Of a stretch of DNA of 64,000 nucleotides, positions 31,285 to 42,915 are shown one piece after another. How positions within the stretch are numbered: position 1 is the first letter of the stretch; each line of letters begins with the position of its first letter. Origin of the DNA: Brachyhypopomus gauderio (lineage: Eukaryota > Chordata > Actinopteri > Gymnotiformes > Hypopomidae); NCBI RefSeq assembly GCF_052324685.1, contig NC_135211.1, positions 52,072,626 through 52,136,625 of the forward strand, written 5' to 3'. The notes below the pieces were generated by a model. It saw only the letters and a program-made list of their open reading frames with translations. It made no database searches and was not told where the DNA came from. Both the position numbers and the translations under genes were made by a program.

Positions 31285-31488
31285 CAGCGATGTTATGCTA
31301 ATGGATGAAGGCCTTTACATGAGTTCTGGCTGGCCGTTATTCATGAGTGAAGAAAGACCAGAATGTGGGTTATTCGTGACCACACCAGAACATGTGGACC
31401 TTTTTGTGTCAAGACTGTCAAATGCTTCCCATGTCAGAGGTCAAGAATATCTGGACATGTTCTGAATCACAGAGCAAGGCTAAACGTA

Positions 31489-31561
31489 GCCTGGATAGCT
31501 CAGTCGGTAGAGCATCAGACTTTTAATCTGAGGGTCCAGGGTTCAAGTCCCTGTTCAGGCG
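31489..31561 (+). tRNA. tRNA-Lys (TTT)
   Basis: Unit 29; consensus, anticodon 31522-31524. C at -4; class A spacer. Confidence 0.97.
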
Positions 31562-32032
31562 TTGAACTTTACATGACCGTCAGCTCTTGAGCACCGTTCA
31601 CTCATCGTCAGGCAGACTTTTGGATTAAGCTGAACTTCCAGCTTTACATCTGCCTACCTGTGACTTCCTTGTCATTAATTATTTTGTCTATGTCCTTGTT
31701 AATGATGAAAAAAAAAACACCAATTAAAGCCACTCAGCCTTTCCTTTCTCTCTCTCTCTATGTGACATCACAATAGATTTTCTCAAAAAGCAATTCAAAT
31801 TGTTCTAACCATTGGTGGGACCAACCCGTGGCCTTTTACCATCCACGTGTCCAAAATGCAGTACGCATGCCAATGTTGTTAACAGACATACGTGTGGTAG
31901 CTCTACATGTCCAACTGGTACAGTGTGAGGTTTCCTCTTTGGTGGACCTTAAAGAGTTGAAAAAGCCACAACCGAACTGGTATCTTTGTCAACGTCCTTG
32001 TTTCTGGATCTATGCTGCATGTGCGTCAGAAT

Positions 32033-32119
32033 CCTTCGGTAGCTCAGATGGTAGAGCGGAGGACTGTAGAGGTTAAAGCAGCAATCCTTAGGCCACCGGT
32101 TCAAATCCGGTTCGAAGGA
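32033..32119 (+). tRNA. tRNA-Tyr (GTA), intron-containing
   Basis: Unit 30; consensus, intron 32070-32083. Carries the upstream one-T deletion seen in unit 14. Confidence 0.97.
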
Positions 32120-32181
32120 AGCTTCTTTTTTTCCAGGATATTACTGCCTTTAATGTCATGATGAGCAAAAAGTTTTCTGTT

Positions 32182-32253
32182 TTCCCTGACCGGGAATCGA
32201 ACCCGGGCCGCGGCGGTGAGAGCGCCGAATCCTAGCCACTAGACCATCAGGGA
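32182..32253 (-). tRNA. tRNA-Glu (CTC)
   Basis: Unit 30; consensus. Confidence 0.97.
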
Positions 32254-32457
32254 CAGCGATGTTATGCTAATGGATGAAGGCTTTTACATGAGTTCTGGCT
32301 GGCCGTTATTCATGAGTGAAGAAAGACCAGAATGTGGGTTATTCGTGACCACACCAGAACATGTGGACCTTTTTGTGTCAAGACTGTCAAATGCTTCCCA
32401 TGTCAGAGGTCAAGAATATCTGGACATGTTCTGAATCACAGAGCAAGGCTAAACGTA

Positions 32458-32530
32458 GCCTGGATAGCTCAGTCGGTAGAGCATCAGACTTTTAATCTGA
32501 GGGTCCAGGGTTCAAGTCCCTGTTCAGGCG
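32458..32530 (+). tRNA. tRNA-Lys (TTT)
   Basis: Unit 30; consensus, anticodon 32491-32493. C at -4; class G spacer. Confidence 0.97.
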
Positions 32531-32999
32531 TTGAACTTTACATGACCGTCAGCTCTTGAGCACCGTTCACTCATCGTCAGGCAGGCTTTTGGATTAAGCT
32601 GAACTTCCAGCTTTACGTCTGCCTACCTGTGACTTCCTTGTCATTAATTATTTTGTCTATGTCCTTGTTAATGATGACAAAAAAAACAATTAAAGCCACT
32701 CAGCCTTTCCTTTCTCTCTCTCTCTATGTGACATCACAATAGATTTTCTCAAAAAGCAATTCAAATTGTTCTAACCATTGGTGGGACCAACCCGTGGCCT
32801 TTTACCATCCACGTGTCCAAAATGCAGTACGCATGCCAATGTTGTTAACAGACATACGTGTTGGTAGCTCTACATGTCCAACTGGTACAGTGTGAGGTTT
32901 CCTCTTTGGTGGACCTTAAAGAGTTGAAAAAGCCACAACCGAACTGGTATCTTTGTCAACGTCCTTGTTTCTGGATCTATGCTGCATGTGCGTCAGAAT

Positions 33000-33086
33000 C
33001 CTTCGGTAGCTCAGATGGTAGAGCGGAGGACTGTAGAGGTTAAAGCAGCAATCCTTAGGCCACCGGTTCAAATCCGGTTCGAAGGA
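33000..33086 (+). tRNA. tRNA-Tyr (GTA), intron-containing
   Basis: Unit 31; consensus, intron 33037-33050. Confidence 0.97.
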
Positions 33087-33148
33087 AGCTTCTTTTTTTC
33101 CAGGATATTACTGCCTTTAATGTCATGATGAGCAAAAAGTTTTCTGTT

Positions 33149-33220
33149 TTCCCTGACCGGGAATCGAACCCGGGCCGCGGCGGTGAGAGCGCCGAATCCT
33201 AGCCACTAGACCATCAGGGA
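33149..33220 (-). tRNA. tRNA-Glu (CTC)
   Basis: Unit 31; consensus. Confidence 0.97.
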
Positions 33221-33424
33221 CAGCGATGTTATGCTAATGGATGAAGGCTTTTACATGAGTTCTGGCTGGCCGTTATTCATGAGTGAAGAAAGACCAGAAT
33301 GTGGGTTATTCGTGACCACACCAGAACATGTGGACCTTTTTGTGTCAAGACTGTCAAATGCTTCCCATGTCAGAGGTCAAGAATATCTGGACATGTTCTG
33401 AATCACAGAGCAAGGCTAAACGTA

Positions 33425-33497
33425 GCCTGGATAGCTCAGTCGGTAGAGCATCAGACTTTTAATCTGAGGGTCCAGGGTTCAAGTCCCTGTTCAGGCG
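33425..33497 (+). tRNA. tRNA-Lys (TTT)
   Basis: Unit 31; consensus, anticodon 33458-33460. C at -4; class A spacer. Confidence 0.97.
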
Positions 33498-33967
33498 TTG
33501 AACTTTACATGACCGTCAGCTCTTGAGCACCGTTCACTCATCGTCAGGCAGACTTTTGGATTAAGCTGAACTTCCAGCTTTACATCTGCCTACCTGTGAC
33601 TTCCTTGTCATTAATTATTTTGTCTATGTCCTTGTTAATGATGAAAAAAAAAACCAATTAAAGCCACTCAGCCTTTCCTTTCTCTCTCTCTCTATGTGAC
33701 ATCACAATAGATTTTCTCAAAAAGCAATTCAAATTGTTCTAACCATTGGTGGGACCAACCCGTGGCCTTTTACCATCCACGTGTCCAAAATGCAGTACGC
33801 ATGCCAATGTTGTTAACAGACATACGTGTTGGTAGCTCTACATGTCCAACTGGTACAGTGTGAGGTTTCCTCTTTGGTGGACCTTAAAGAGTTGAAAAAG
33901 CCACAACCGAACTGGTATCTTTGTCAACGTCCTTGTTTCTGGATCTATGCTGCATGTGCCTCAGAAT

Positions 33968-34054
33968 CCTTCGGTAGCTCAGATGGTAGAGCGGAGGACT
34001 GTAGAGGTTAAAGCAGCAATCCTTAGGCCACCGGTTCAAATCCGGTTCGAAGGA
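33968..34054 (+). tRNA. tRNA-Tyr (GTA), intron-containing
   Basis: Unit 32; consensus, intron 34005-34018; 5' flank has TGCCTCAG in place of TGCGTCAG. Confidence 0.97.
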
Positions 34055-34116
34055 AGCTTCTTTTTTTCCAGGATATTACTGCCTTTAATGTCATGATGAG
34101 CAAAAAGTTTTCTGTT

Positions 34117-34188
34117 TTCCCTGACCGGGAATCGAACCCGGGCCGCGGCGGTGAGAGCGCCGAATCCTAGCCACTAGACCATCAGGGA
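34117..34188 (-). tRNA. tRNA-Glu (CTC)
   Basis: Unit 32; consensus. Confidence 0.97.
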
Positions 34189-34392
34189 CAGCGATGTTAT
34201 GCTAATGGATGAAGGCTTTTACATGAGTTCTGGCTGGCCGTTATTCATGAGTGAAGAAAGACCAGAATGTGGGTTATTCGTGACCACACCAGAACATGTG
34301 GACCTTTTTGTGTCAAGACTGTCAAATGCTTCCCATGTCAGAGGTCAAGAATATCTGGACATGTTCTGAATCACAGAGCAAGACTAAACGTA

Positions 34393-34465
34393 GCCTGGAT
34401 AGCTCAGTCGGTAGAGCATCAGACTTTTAATCTGAGGGTCCAGGGTTCAAGTCCCTGTTCAGGCG
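34393..34465 (+). tRNA. tRNA-Lys (TTT)
   Basis: Unit 32; consensus, anticodon 34426-34428. Flank AAGACTAAACG; class A spacer. Confidence 0.97.
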
Positions 34466-34937
34466 TTGAACTTTACATGACCGTCAGCTCTTGAGCACCG
34501 TTCACTCATCGTCAGGCAGACTTTTGGATTAAGCTGAACTTCCAGCTTTACATCTGCCTACCTGTGATTTCCTTGTCATTAATTATTTTGTCTATGTCCT
34601 TGTTAATGATGAAAAAAAAAACACCAATTAAAGCCACTCAGCCTTTCCTTTCTCTCTCTCTCTATGTGACATCACAATAGATTTTCTCAAAAAGCAATTC
34701 AAATTGTTCTAACCATTGGTGGGACCAACCCGTGGCCTTTTACCATCCACGTGTCCAAAATGCAGTACGCATGCCAATGTTGTTAACAGACATACGTGTT
34801 GGTAGCTCTACATGTCCAACTGGTACAGTGTGAGGTTTCCTCTTTGGTGGACCTTAAAGAGTTGAAAAAGCCACAACCGAACTGGTATCTTTGTCAACGT
34901 CCTTGTTTCTGGATCTATGCTGCATGTGCGTCAGAAT

Positions 34938-35024
34938 CCTTCGGTAGCTCAGATGGTAGAGCGGAGGACTGTAGAGGTTAAAGCAGCAATCCTTAGGCCA
35001 CCGGTTCAAATTCGGTTCGAAGGA
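34938..35024 (+). tRNA. tRNA-Tyr (GTA), C61T B-box variant
   Basis: Unit 33; intron 34975-34988, 8-T terminator, C61T at 35012. Confidence 0.9.
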
Positions 35025-35087
35025 AGCTTCTTTTTTTTCCAGGATATTACTGCCTTTAATGTCATGATGAGCAAAAAGTTTTCTGTT

Positions 35088-35159
35088 TTCCCTGACCGGG
35101 AATCGAACCCGGGCCGCGGCGGTGAGAGCGCCGAATCCTAGCCACTAGACCATCAGGGA
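35088..35159 (-). tRNA. tRNA-Glu (CTC)
   Basis: Unit 33; consensus. Confidence 0.97.
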
Positions 35160-35363
35160 CAGCGATGTTATGCTAATGGATGAAGGCCTTTACATGAGTT
35201 CTGGCTGGCCGTTATTCATGAGTGAAGAAAGACCAGAATGTGGGTTATTCGTGACCACACCAGAACATGTGGACCTTTTTGTGTCAAGACTGTCAAATGC
35301 TTCCCATGTCAGAGGTCAAGAATATCTGGACATGTTCTGAATCACAGAGCAAGGCTAAACGTA

Positions 35364-35436
35364 GCCTGGATAGCTCAGTCGGTAGAGCATCAGACTTTTA
35401 ATCTGAGGGTCCAGGGTTCAAGTCCCTGTTCAGGCG
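35364..35436 (+). tRNA. tRNA-Lys (TTT)
   Basis: Unit 33; consensus, anticodon 35397-35399. C at -4; class A spacer. Confidence 0.97.
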
Positions 35437-35905
35437 TTGAACTTTACATGACCGTCAGCTCTTGAGCACCGTTCACTCATCGTCAGGCAGACTTTTGGAT
35501 TAAGCTGAACTTCCAGCTTTACATCTGCCTACCTGTGACTTCCTTGTCATTAATTATTTTGTCTATGTCCTTGTTAATGATGACAAAAAAAACAATTAAA
35601 GCCACTCAGCCTTTCCTTTCTCTCTCTCTCTATGTGACATCACAATAGATTTTCTCAAAAAGCAATTCAAATTGTTCTAACCATTGGTGGGACCAACCCG
35701 TGGCCTTTTACCATCCACGTGTCCAAAATGCAGTACGCATGCCAATGTTGTTAACAGACATACGTGTTGGTAGCTCTACATGTCCAACTGGTACAGTGTG
35801 AGGTTTCCTCTTTGGTGGACCTTAAAGAGTTGAAAAAGCCACAACCGAACTGGTATCTTTGTCAACGTCCTTGTTTCTGGATCTATGCTGCATGTGCGTC
35901 AGAAT

Positions 35906-35992
35906 CCTTCGGTAGCTCAGATGGTAGAGCGGAGGACTGTAGAGGTTAAAGCAGCAATCCTTAGGCCACCGGTTCAAATCCGGTTCGAAGGA
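35906..35992 (+). tRNA. tRNA-Tyr (GTA), intron-containing
   Basis: Unit 34; consensus, intron 35943-35956. Confidence 0.97.
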
Positions 35993-36054
35993 AGCTTCTT
36001 TTTTTCCAGGATATTACTGCCCTTAATGTCATGATGAGCAAAAAGTTTTCTGTT

Positions 36055-36126
36055 TTCCCTGACCGGGAATCGAACCCGGGCCGCGGCAGTGAGAGCGCCG
36101 AATCCTAGCCACTAGACCATCAGGGA
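36055..36126 (-). tRNA. tRNA-Glu (CTC), C39T variant
   Basis: Unit 34; C39T (A on + at 36088), G31-U39 wobble, CAGCTATG flank. Confidence 0.94.
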
Positions 36127-36330
36127 CAGCTATGTTATGCTAATGAATGAAGGCTTTTTCATGAGTTCTGGCTGGCCGTTATTCATGAGTGAAGAAAGAC
36201 CAGAATGTGGGTTATTCGTGACCACACCAGAACATGTGGACCTTTTTGTGTCAAGACTGTCAAATGCTTCCCATGTCAGAGGTCAAGAATATCTGGACAT
36301 GTTCTGAATCACAGAGCAAGGCTAAACGTA

Positions 36331-36403
36331 GCCTGGATAGCTCAGTCGGTAGAGCATCAGACTTTTAATCTGAGGGTCCAGGGTTCAAGTCCCTGTTCAG
36401 GCG
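36331..36403 (+). tRNA. tRNA-Lys (TTT)
   Basis: Unit 34; consensus, anticodon 36364-36366. C at -4; class A spacer. Confidence 0.97.
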
Positions 36404-36877
36404 TTGAACTTTACATGACCGTCAGCTCTTGAGCACCGTTCACTCATCGTCAGGCAGACTTTTGGATTAAGCTGAACTTCCAGCTTTACATCTGCCTACC
36501 TGTGACTTCCTTGTCATTAATTATTTTGTCTATGTCCTTGTTAATGATGAAAAAAAAAACACCAATTAAAGCCACTCAGCCTTTCCTTTCTCTCTCTCTC
36601 TCTATGTGACATCACAATAGATTTTCTCAAAAAGCAATTCAAATTGTTCTAACCATTGGTGGGACCAACCTGTGGCCTTTTACCATCCACGTGTCCAAAA
36701 TGCAGTACGCATGCCAATGTTGTTAACAGACATACGTGTTGGTAGCTCTACATGTCCAACTGGTACAGTGTGAGGTTTCCTTTTTGGTGGACCTTAAAGA
36801 GTTGAAAAAGCCACAACCGAACTGGTATCTTTGTCAACGTCCTTGTTTCTGGATCTATGCTGCATGTGCGTCAGAAT

Positions 36878-36964
36878 CCTTCGGTAGCTCAGATGGTAGA
36901 GCGGAGGACTGTAGAGGTTAAAGCAGCAATCCTTAGGCCACCGGTTCAAATCCGGTTCGAAGGA
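36878..36964 (+). tRNA. tRNA-Tyr (GTA), intron-containing
   Basis: Unit 35; consensus, intron 36915-36928. First unit with the longer (TC)n and ACCAACCTGTGG spacer markers. Confidence 0.97.
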
Positions 36965-37026
36965 AGCTTCTTTTTTTCCAGGATATTACTGCCTTTAATG
37001 TCATGATGAGCAAAAAGTTTTCTGTT

Positions 37027-37098
37027 TTCCCTGACCGGGAATCGAACCCGGGCCGCGGTGGTGAGAGCGCCGAATCCTAGCCACTAGACCATCAGGGA
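37027..37098 (-). tRNA. tRNA-Glu (CTC), G40A anticodon-stem variant
   Basis: Unit 35; G40 is A (T on + at 37059), so C30-G40 becomes a C/A mismatch, the second pair above the anticodon loop. Anticodon CTC, A and B boxes and terminator are intact. First of 13 such copies; always linked with T at Lys -4 and a class G spacer. Confidence 0.9.
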
Positions 37099-37302
37099 CA
37101 GCGATGTTATGCTAATGGATGAAGGCTTTTACATGAGTTCTGGCTGGCCGTTATTCATGAGTGAAGAAAGACCAGAATGTGGGTTATTCGTGACCACACC
37201 AGAACATGTGGACCTTTTTGTGTCAAGACTGTCAAATGCTTCCCATGTCAGAGGTCAAGAATATCTGGACATGTTCTGAATCACAGAGCAAGGCTAAATG
37301 TA

Positions 37303-37375
37303 GCCTGGATAGCTCAGTCGGTAGAGCATCAGACTTTTAATCTGAGGGTCCAGGGTTCAAGTCCCTGTTCAGGCG
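37303..37375 (+). tRNA. tRNA-Lys (TTT)
   Basis: Unit 35; consensus, anticodon 37336-37338. T at -4; class G spacer. Confidence 0.97.
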
Positions 37376-37847
37376 TTGAACTTTACATGACCGTCAGCTC
37401 TTGAGCACCGTTCACTCATCGTCAGGCAGGCTTTTGGATTAAGCTGAACTTCCAGCTTTACGTCTGCCTACCTGTGACTTCCTTGTCATTAATTATTTTG
37501 TCTATGTCCTTGTTAATGATGACAAAAAAAACAACAATTAAAGCCACTCAGCCTTTCCTTTCTCTCTCTCTCTATGTGACATCACAATAGATTTTCTCAA
37601 AAAGCAATTCAAATTGTTCTAACCATTGGTGGGACCAACCCGTGGCCTTTTACCATCCACGTGTCCAAAATGCAGTACGCATGCCAATGTTGTTAACAGA
37701 CATACGTGTTGGTAGCTCTACATGTCCAACTGGTACAGTGTGAGGTTTCCTCTTTGGTGGACCTTAAAGAGTTGAAAAAGCCACAACCGAACTGGTATCT
37801 TTGTCAACGTCCTTGTTTCTGGATCTATGCTGCATGTGTGTCAGAAT

Positions 37848-37934
37848 CCTTCGGTAGCTCAGATGGTAGAGCGGAGGACTGTAGAGGTTAAAGCAGCAAT
37901 CCTTAGGCCACCGGTTCAAATCCGGTTCGAAGGA
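37848..37934 (+). tRNA. tRNA-Tyr (GTA), intron-containing
   Basis: Unit 36; consensus, intron 37885-37898. Confidence 0.97.
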
Positions 37935-37996
37935 AGCTTCTTTTTTTCCAGGATATTACTGCCTTTAATGTCATGATGAGCAAAAAGTTTTCTGTT

Positions 37997-38068
37997 TTCC
38001 CTGACCGGGAATCGAACCCGGGCCGCGGCGGTGAGAGCGCCGAATCCTAGCCACTAGACCATCAGGGA
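37997..38068 (-). tRNA. tRNA-Glu (CTC)
   Basis: Unit 36; consensus. Confidence 0.97.
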
Positions 38069-38272
38069 CAGCGATGTTATGCTAATGGATGAAGGCTTTT
38101 ACATGAGTTCTGGCTGGCCGTTATTCATGAGTGAAGAAAGACCAGAATGTGGGTTATTCGTGACCACACCAGAACATGTGGACCTTTTTGTGTCAAGACT
38201 GTCAAATGCTTCCCATGTCAGAGGTCAAGAATATCTGGACATGTTCTGAATCACAGAGCAAGGCTAAACGTA

Positions 38273-38345
38273 GCCTGGATAGCTCAGTCGGTAGAGCATC
38301 AGACTTTTAATCTGAGGGTCCAGGGTTCAAGTCCCTGTTCAGGCG
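38273..38345 (+). tRNA. tRNA-Lys (TTT)
   Basis: Unit 36; consensus, anticodon 38306-38308. C at -4; class A spacer. Confidence 0.97.
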
Positions 38346-38817
38346 TTGAACTTTACATGACCGTCAGCTCTTGAGCACCGTTCACTCATCGTCAGGCAGA
38401 CTTTTGGATTAAGCTGAACTTCCAGCTTTACATCTGCCTACCTGTGACTTCCTTGTCATTAATTATTTTGTCTATGTCCTTGTTAATGATGAAAAAAAAA
38501 ACACCAATTAAAGCCACTCAGCCTTTCCTTTCTCTCTCTCTCTATGTGACATCACAATAGATTTTCTCAAAAAGCAATTCAAATTGTTCTAACCATTGGT
38601 GGGACCAACCCGTGGCCTTTTACCATCCACGTGTCCAAAATGCAGTACGCATGCCAATGTTGTTAACAGACATACGTGTTGGTAGCTCTACATGTCCAAC
38701 TGGTACAGTGTGAGGTTTCCTCTTTGGTGGACCTTAAAGAGTTGAAAAAGCCACAACCGAACTGGTATCTTTGTCAACGTCCTTGTTTCTGGATCTATGC
38801 TGCATGTGCGTCAGAAT

Positions 38818-38904
38818 CCTTCGGTAGCTCAGATGGTAGAGCGGAGGACTGTAGAGGTTAAAGCAGCAATCCTTAGGCCACCGGTTCAAATCCGGTTCGA
38901 AGGA
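38818..38904 (+). tRNA. tRNA-Tyr (GTA), intron-containing
   Basis: Unit 37; consensus, intron 38855-38868. Confidence 0.97.
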
Positions 38905-38966
38905 AGCTTCTTTTTTTCCAGGATATTACTGCCTTTAATGTCATGATGAGCAAAAAGTTTTCTGTT

Positions 38967-39038
38967 TTCCCTGACCGGGAATCGAACCCGGGCCGCGGCG
39001 GTGAGAGCGCCGAATCCTAGCCACTAGACCATCAGGGA
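38967..39038 (-). tRNA. tRNA-Glu (CTC)
   Basis: Unit 37; consensus. Confidence 0.97.
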
Positions 39039-39242
39039 CAGCGATGTTATGCTAATGGATGAAGGCTTTTACATGAGTTCTGGCTGGCCGTTATTCATGA
39101 GTGAAGAAAGACCAGAATGTGGGTTATTCGTGACCACACCAGAACATGTGGACCTTTTTGTGTCAAGACTGTCAAATGCTTCCCATGTCAGAGGTCAAGA
39201 ATATCTGGACATGTTCTGAATCACAGAGCAAGGCTAAACGTA

Positions 39243-39315
39243 GCCTGGATAGCTCAGTCGGTAGAGCATCAGACTTTTAATCTGAGGGTCCAGGGTTCAA
39301 GTCCCTGTTCAGGCG
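39243..39315 (+). tRNA. tRNA-Lys (TTT)
   Basis: Unit 37; consensus, anticodon 39276-39278. C at -4 with class G spacer; the last unit in the window with this pairing. Confidence 0.97.
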
Positions 39316-39787
39316 TTGAACTTTACATGACCGTCAGCTCTTGAGCACCGTTCACTCATCGTCAGGCAGGCTTTTGGATTAAGCTGAACTTCCAGCTTTA
39401 CGTCTGCCTACCTGTGACTTCCTTGTCATTAATTATTTTGTCTATGTCCTTGTTAATGATGACAAAAAAAACAACAATTAAAGCCACTCAGCCTTTCCTT
39501 TCTCTCTCTCTCTATGTGACATCACAATAGATTTTCTCAAAAAGCAATTCAAATTGTTCTAACCATTGGTGGGACCAACCCGTGGCCTTTTACCATCCAC
39601 GTGTCCAAAATGCAGTACGCATGCCAATGTTGTTAACAGACATACGTGTTGGTAGCTCTACATGTCCAACTGGTACAGTGTGAGGTTTCCTCTTTGGTGG
39701 ACCTTAAAGAGTTGAAAAAGCCACAACCGAACTGGTATCTTTGTCAACGTCCTTGTTTCTGGATCTATGCTGCATGTGCGTCAGAAT

Positions 39788-39874
39788 CCTTCGGTAGCTC
39801 AGATGGTAGAGCGGAGGACTGTAGAGGTTAAAGCAGCAATCCTTAGGCCACCGGTTCAAATCCGGTTCGAAGGA
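39788..39874 (+). tRNA. tRNA-Tyr (GTA), intron-containing
   Basis: Unit 38; consensus, intron 39825-39838. Confidence 0.97.
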
Positions 39875-39936
39875 AGCTTCTTTTTTTCCAGGATATTACT
39901 GCCTTTAATGTCATGATGAGCAAAAAGTTTTCTGTT

Positions 39937-40008
39937 TTCCCTGACCGGGAATCGAACCCGGGCCGCGGCGGTGAGAGCGCCGAATCCTAGCCACTAGACC
40001 ATCAGGGA
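39937..40008 (-). tRNA. tRNA-Glu (CTC)
   Basis: Unit 38; consensus. Confidence 0.97.
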
Positions 40009-40212
40009 CAGCGATGTTATGCTAATGGATGAAGGCTTTTACATGAGTTCTGGCTGGCCGTTATTCATGAGTGAAGAAAGACCAGAATGTGGGTTATTCG
40101 TGACCACACCAGAACATGTGGACCTTTTTGTGTCAAGACTGTCAAATGCTTCCCATGTCAGAGGTCAAGAATATCTGGACATGTTCTGAATCACAGAGCA
40201 AGGCTAAACGTA

Positions 40213-40285
40213 GCCTGGATAGCTCAGTCGGTAGAGCATCAGACTTTTAATCTGAGGGTCCAGGGTTCAAGTCCCTGTTCAGGCG
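40213..40285 (+). tRNA. tRNA-Lys (TTT)
   Basis: Unit 38; consensus, anticodon 40246-40248. C at -4; class A spacer. Confidence 0.97.
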
Positions 40286-40757
40286 TTGAACTTTACATGA
40301 CCGTCAGCTCTTGAGCACCGTTCACTCATCGTCAGGCAGACTTTTGGATTAAGCTGAACTTCCAGCTTTACATCTGCCTACCTGTGACTTCCTTGTCATT
40401 AATTATTTTGTCTATGTCCTTGTTAATGATGACAAAAAAAACAACAATTAAAGCCACTCAGCCTTTCCTTTCTCTCTCTCTCTATGTGACATCACAATAG
40501 ATTTTCTCAAAAAGCAATTCAAATTGTTCTAACCATTGGTGGGACCAACCCGTGGCCTTTTACCATCCACGTGTCCAAAATGCAGTACGCATGCCAATGT
40601 TGTTAACAGACATACGTGTTGGTAGCTCTACATGTCCAACTGGTACAGTGTGAGGTTTCCTCTTTGGTGGACCTTAAAGAGTTGAAAAAGCCACAACCGA
40701 ACTGGTATCTTTGTCAACGTCCTTGTTTCTGGATCTATGCTGCATGTGCATCAGAAT

Positions 40758-40844
40758 CCTTCGGTAGCTCAGATGGTAGAGCGGAGGACTGTAGAGGTTA
40801 AAGCAGCAATCCTTAGGCCACCGGTTCAAATCCGGTTCGAAGGA
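40758..40844 (+). tRNA. tRNA-Tyr (GTA), intron-containing
   Basis: Unit 39; consensus, intron 40795-40808; 5' flank TGCATCAG. Confidence 0.97.
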
Positions 40845-40906
40845 AGCTTCTTTTTTTCCAGGATATTACTGCCTTTAATGTCATGATGAGCAAAAAGTTT
40901 TCTGTT

Positions 40907-40978
40907 TTCCCTGACCGGGAATCGAACCCGGGCCGCGGCGGTGAGAGCGCCGAATCCTAGCCACTAGACCATCAGGGA
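40907..40978 (-). tRNA. tRNA-Glu (CTC)
   Basis: Unit 39; consensus. Confidence 0.97.
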
Positions 40979-41182
40979 CAGCGATGTTATGCTAATGGAT
41001 GAAGGCTTTTACATGAGTTCTGGCTGGCCGTTATTCATGAGTGAAGAAAGACCAGAATGTGGGTTATTCGTGACCACACCAGAACATGTGGACCTTTTTG
41101 TGTCAAGACTGTCAAATGCTTCCCATGTCAGAGGTCAAGAATATCTGGACATGTTCTGAATCACAGAGCAAGGCTAAACATA

Positions 41183-41255
41183 GCCTGGATAGCTCAGTCG
41201 GTAGAGCATCAGACTTTTAATCTGAGGGTCCATGGTTCAAGTCCCTGTTCAGGCG
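41183..41255 (+). tRNA. tRNA-Lys (TTT), G51T T-stem variant
   Basis: Unit 39; anticodon 41216-41218. G51 is T (41233), a U/C mismatch with C63 in the middle of the T stem. Flank AAACATA; class A spacer. Confidence 0.88.
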
Positions 41256-41724
41256 TTGAACTTTACATGACCGTCAGCTCTTGAGCACCGTTCACTCATC
41301 GTCAGGCAGACTTTTGGATTAAGCTGAACTTCCAGCTTTACATCTGCCTACCTGTGACTTCCTTGTCATTAATTATTTTGTCTATGTCCTTGTTAATGAT
41401 GACAAAAAAAACAATTAAAGCCACTCAGCCTTTCCTTTCTCTCTCTCTCTATGTGACATCACAATAGATTTTCTCAAAAAGCAATTCAAATTGTTCTAAC
41501 CATTGGTGGGACCAACCCGTGGCCTTTTACCATCCACGTGTCCAAAATGCAGTACGCATGCCAATGTTGTTAACAGACATACGTGTTGGTAGCTCTACAT
41601 GTCCAACTGGTACAGTGTGAGGTTTCCTCTTTGGTGGACCTTAAAGAGTTGAAAAAGCCACAACCGAACTGGTATCTTTGTCAACGTCCTTGTTTCTGGA
41701 TCTATGCTGCATGTGCGTCAGAAT

Positions 41725-41811
41725 CCTTCGGTAGCTCAGATGGTAGAGCGGAGGACTGTAGAGGTTAAAGCAGCAATCCTTAGGCGACCGGTTCAAATCC
41801 GGTTCGAAGGA
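41725..41811 (+). tRNA. tRNA-Tyr (GTA), C48G variant
   Basis: Unit 40; intron 41762-41775. C48 is G (41786), which would disturb the 15-48 Levitt pair that shapes the tRNA elbow. Confidence 0.92.
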
Positions 41812-41873
41812 AGCTTCTTTTTTTCCAGGATATTACTGCCCTTAATGTCATGATGAGCAAAAAGTTTTCTGTT

Positions 41874-41945
41874 TTCCCTGACCGGGAATCGAACCCGGGC
41901 CGCGGCAGTGAGAGCGCCGAATCCTAGCCACTAGACCATCAGGGA
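41874..41945 (-). tRNA. tRNA-Glu (CTC), C39T variant
   Basis: Unit 40; C39T (A on + at 41907), CAGCTATG flank, as in units 13 and 34. Confidence 0.94.
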
Positions 41946-42149
41946 CAGCTATGTTATGCTAATGAATGAAGGCTTTTTCATGAGTTCTGGCTGGCCGTTA
42001 TTCATGAGTGAAGAAAGACCAGAATGTGGGTTATTCGTGACCACACCAGAACATGTGGACCTTTTTGTGTCAAGACTGTCAAATGCTTCCCATGTCAGAG
42101 GTCAAGAATATCTGGACATGTTCTGAATCACAGAGCAAGGCTAAACGTA

Positions 42150-42222
42150 GCCTGGATAGCTCAGTCGGTAGAGCATCAGACTTTTAATCTGAGGGTCCAG
42201 GGTTCAAGTCCCTGTTCAGGCG
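42150..42222 (+). tRNA. tRNA-Lys (TTT)
   Basis: Unit 40; consensus, anticodon 42183-42185. C at -4; class A spacer. Confidence 0.97.
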
Positions 42223-42694
42223 TTGAACTTTACATGACCGTCAGCTCTTGAGCACCGTTCACTCATCGTCAGGCAGACTTTTGGATTAAGCTGAACTTCC
42301 AGCTTTACATCTGCCTACCTGTGACTTCCTTGTCATTAATTATTTTGTCTATGTCCTTGTTAATGATGAAAAAAAAAACACCAATTAAAGCCACTCAGCC
42401 TTTCCTTTCTCTCTCTCTCTATGTGACATCACAATAGATTTTCTCAAAAAGCAATTCAAATTGTTCTAACCATTGGTGGGACCAACCCGTGGCCTTTTAC
42501 CATCCACGTGTCCAAAATGCAGTACGCATGCCAATGTTGTTAACAGACATACGTGTTGGTAGCTCTACATGTCCAACTGGTACAGTGTGAGGTTTCCTCT
42601 TTGGTGGACCTTAAAGAGTTGAAAAAGCCACAACCGAACTGGTATCTTTGTCAACGTCCTTGTTTCTGGATCTATGCTGCATGTGCGTCAGAAT

Positions 42695-42781
42695 CCTTCG
42701 GTAGCTCAGATGGTAGAGCGGAGGACTGTAGAGGTTAAAGCAGCAATCCTTAGGCCACCGGTTCAAATCCGGTTCGAAGGA
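42695..42781 (+). tRNA. tRNA-Tyr (GTA), intron-containing
   Basis: Unit 41; consensus, intron 42732-42745. Confidence 0.97.
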
Positions 42782-42843
42782 AGCTTCTTTTTTTCCAGGA
42801 TATTACTGCCTTTAATGTCATGATGAGCAAAAAGTTTTCTGTT

Positions 42844-42915
42844 TTCCCTGACCGGGAATCGAACCCGGGCCGCGGCGGTGAGAGCGCCGAATCCTAGCCA
42901 CTAGACCATCAGGGA
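42844..42915 (-). tRNA. tRNA-Glu (CTC)
   Basis: Unit 41; consensus. Confidence 0.97.
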
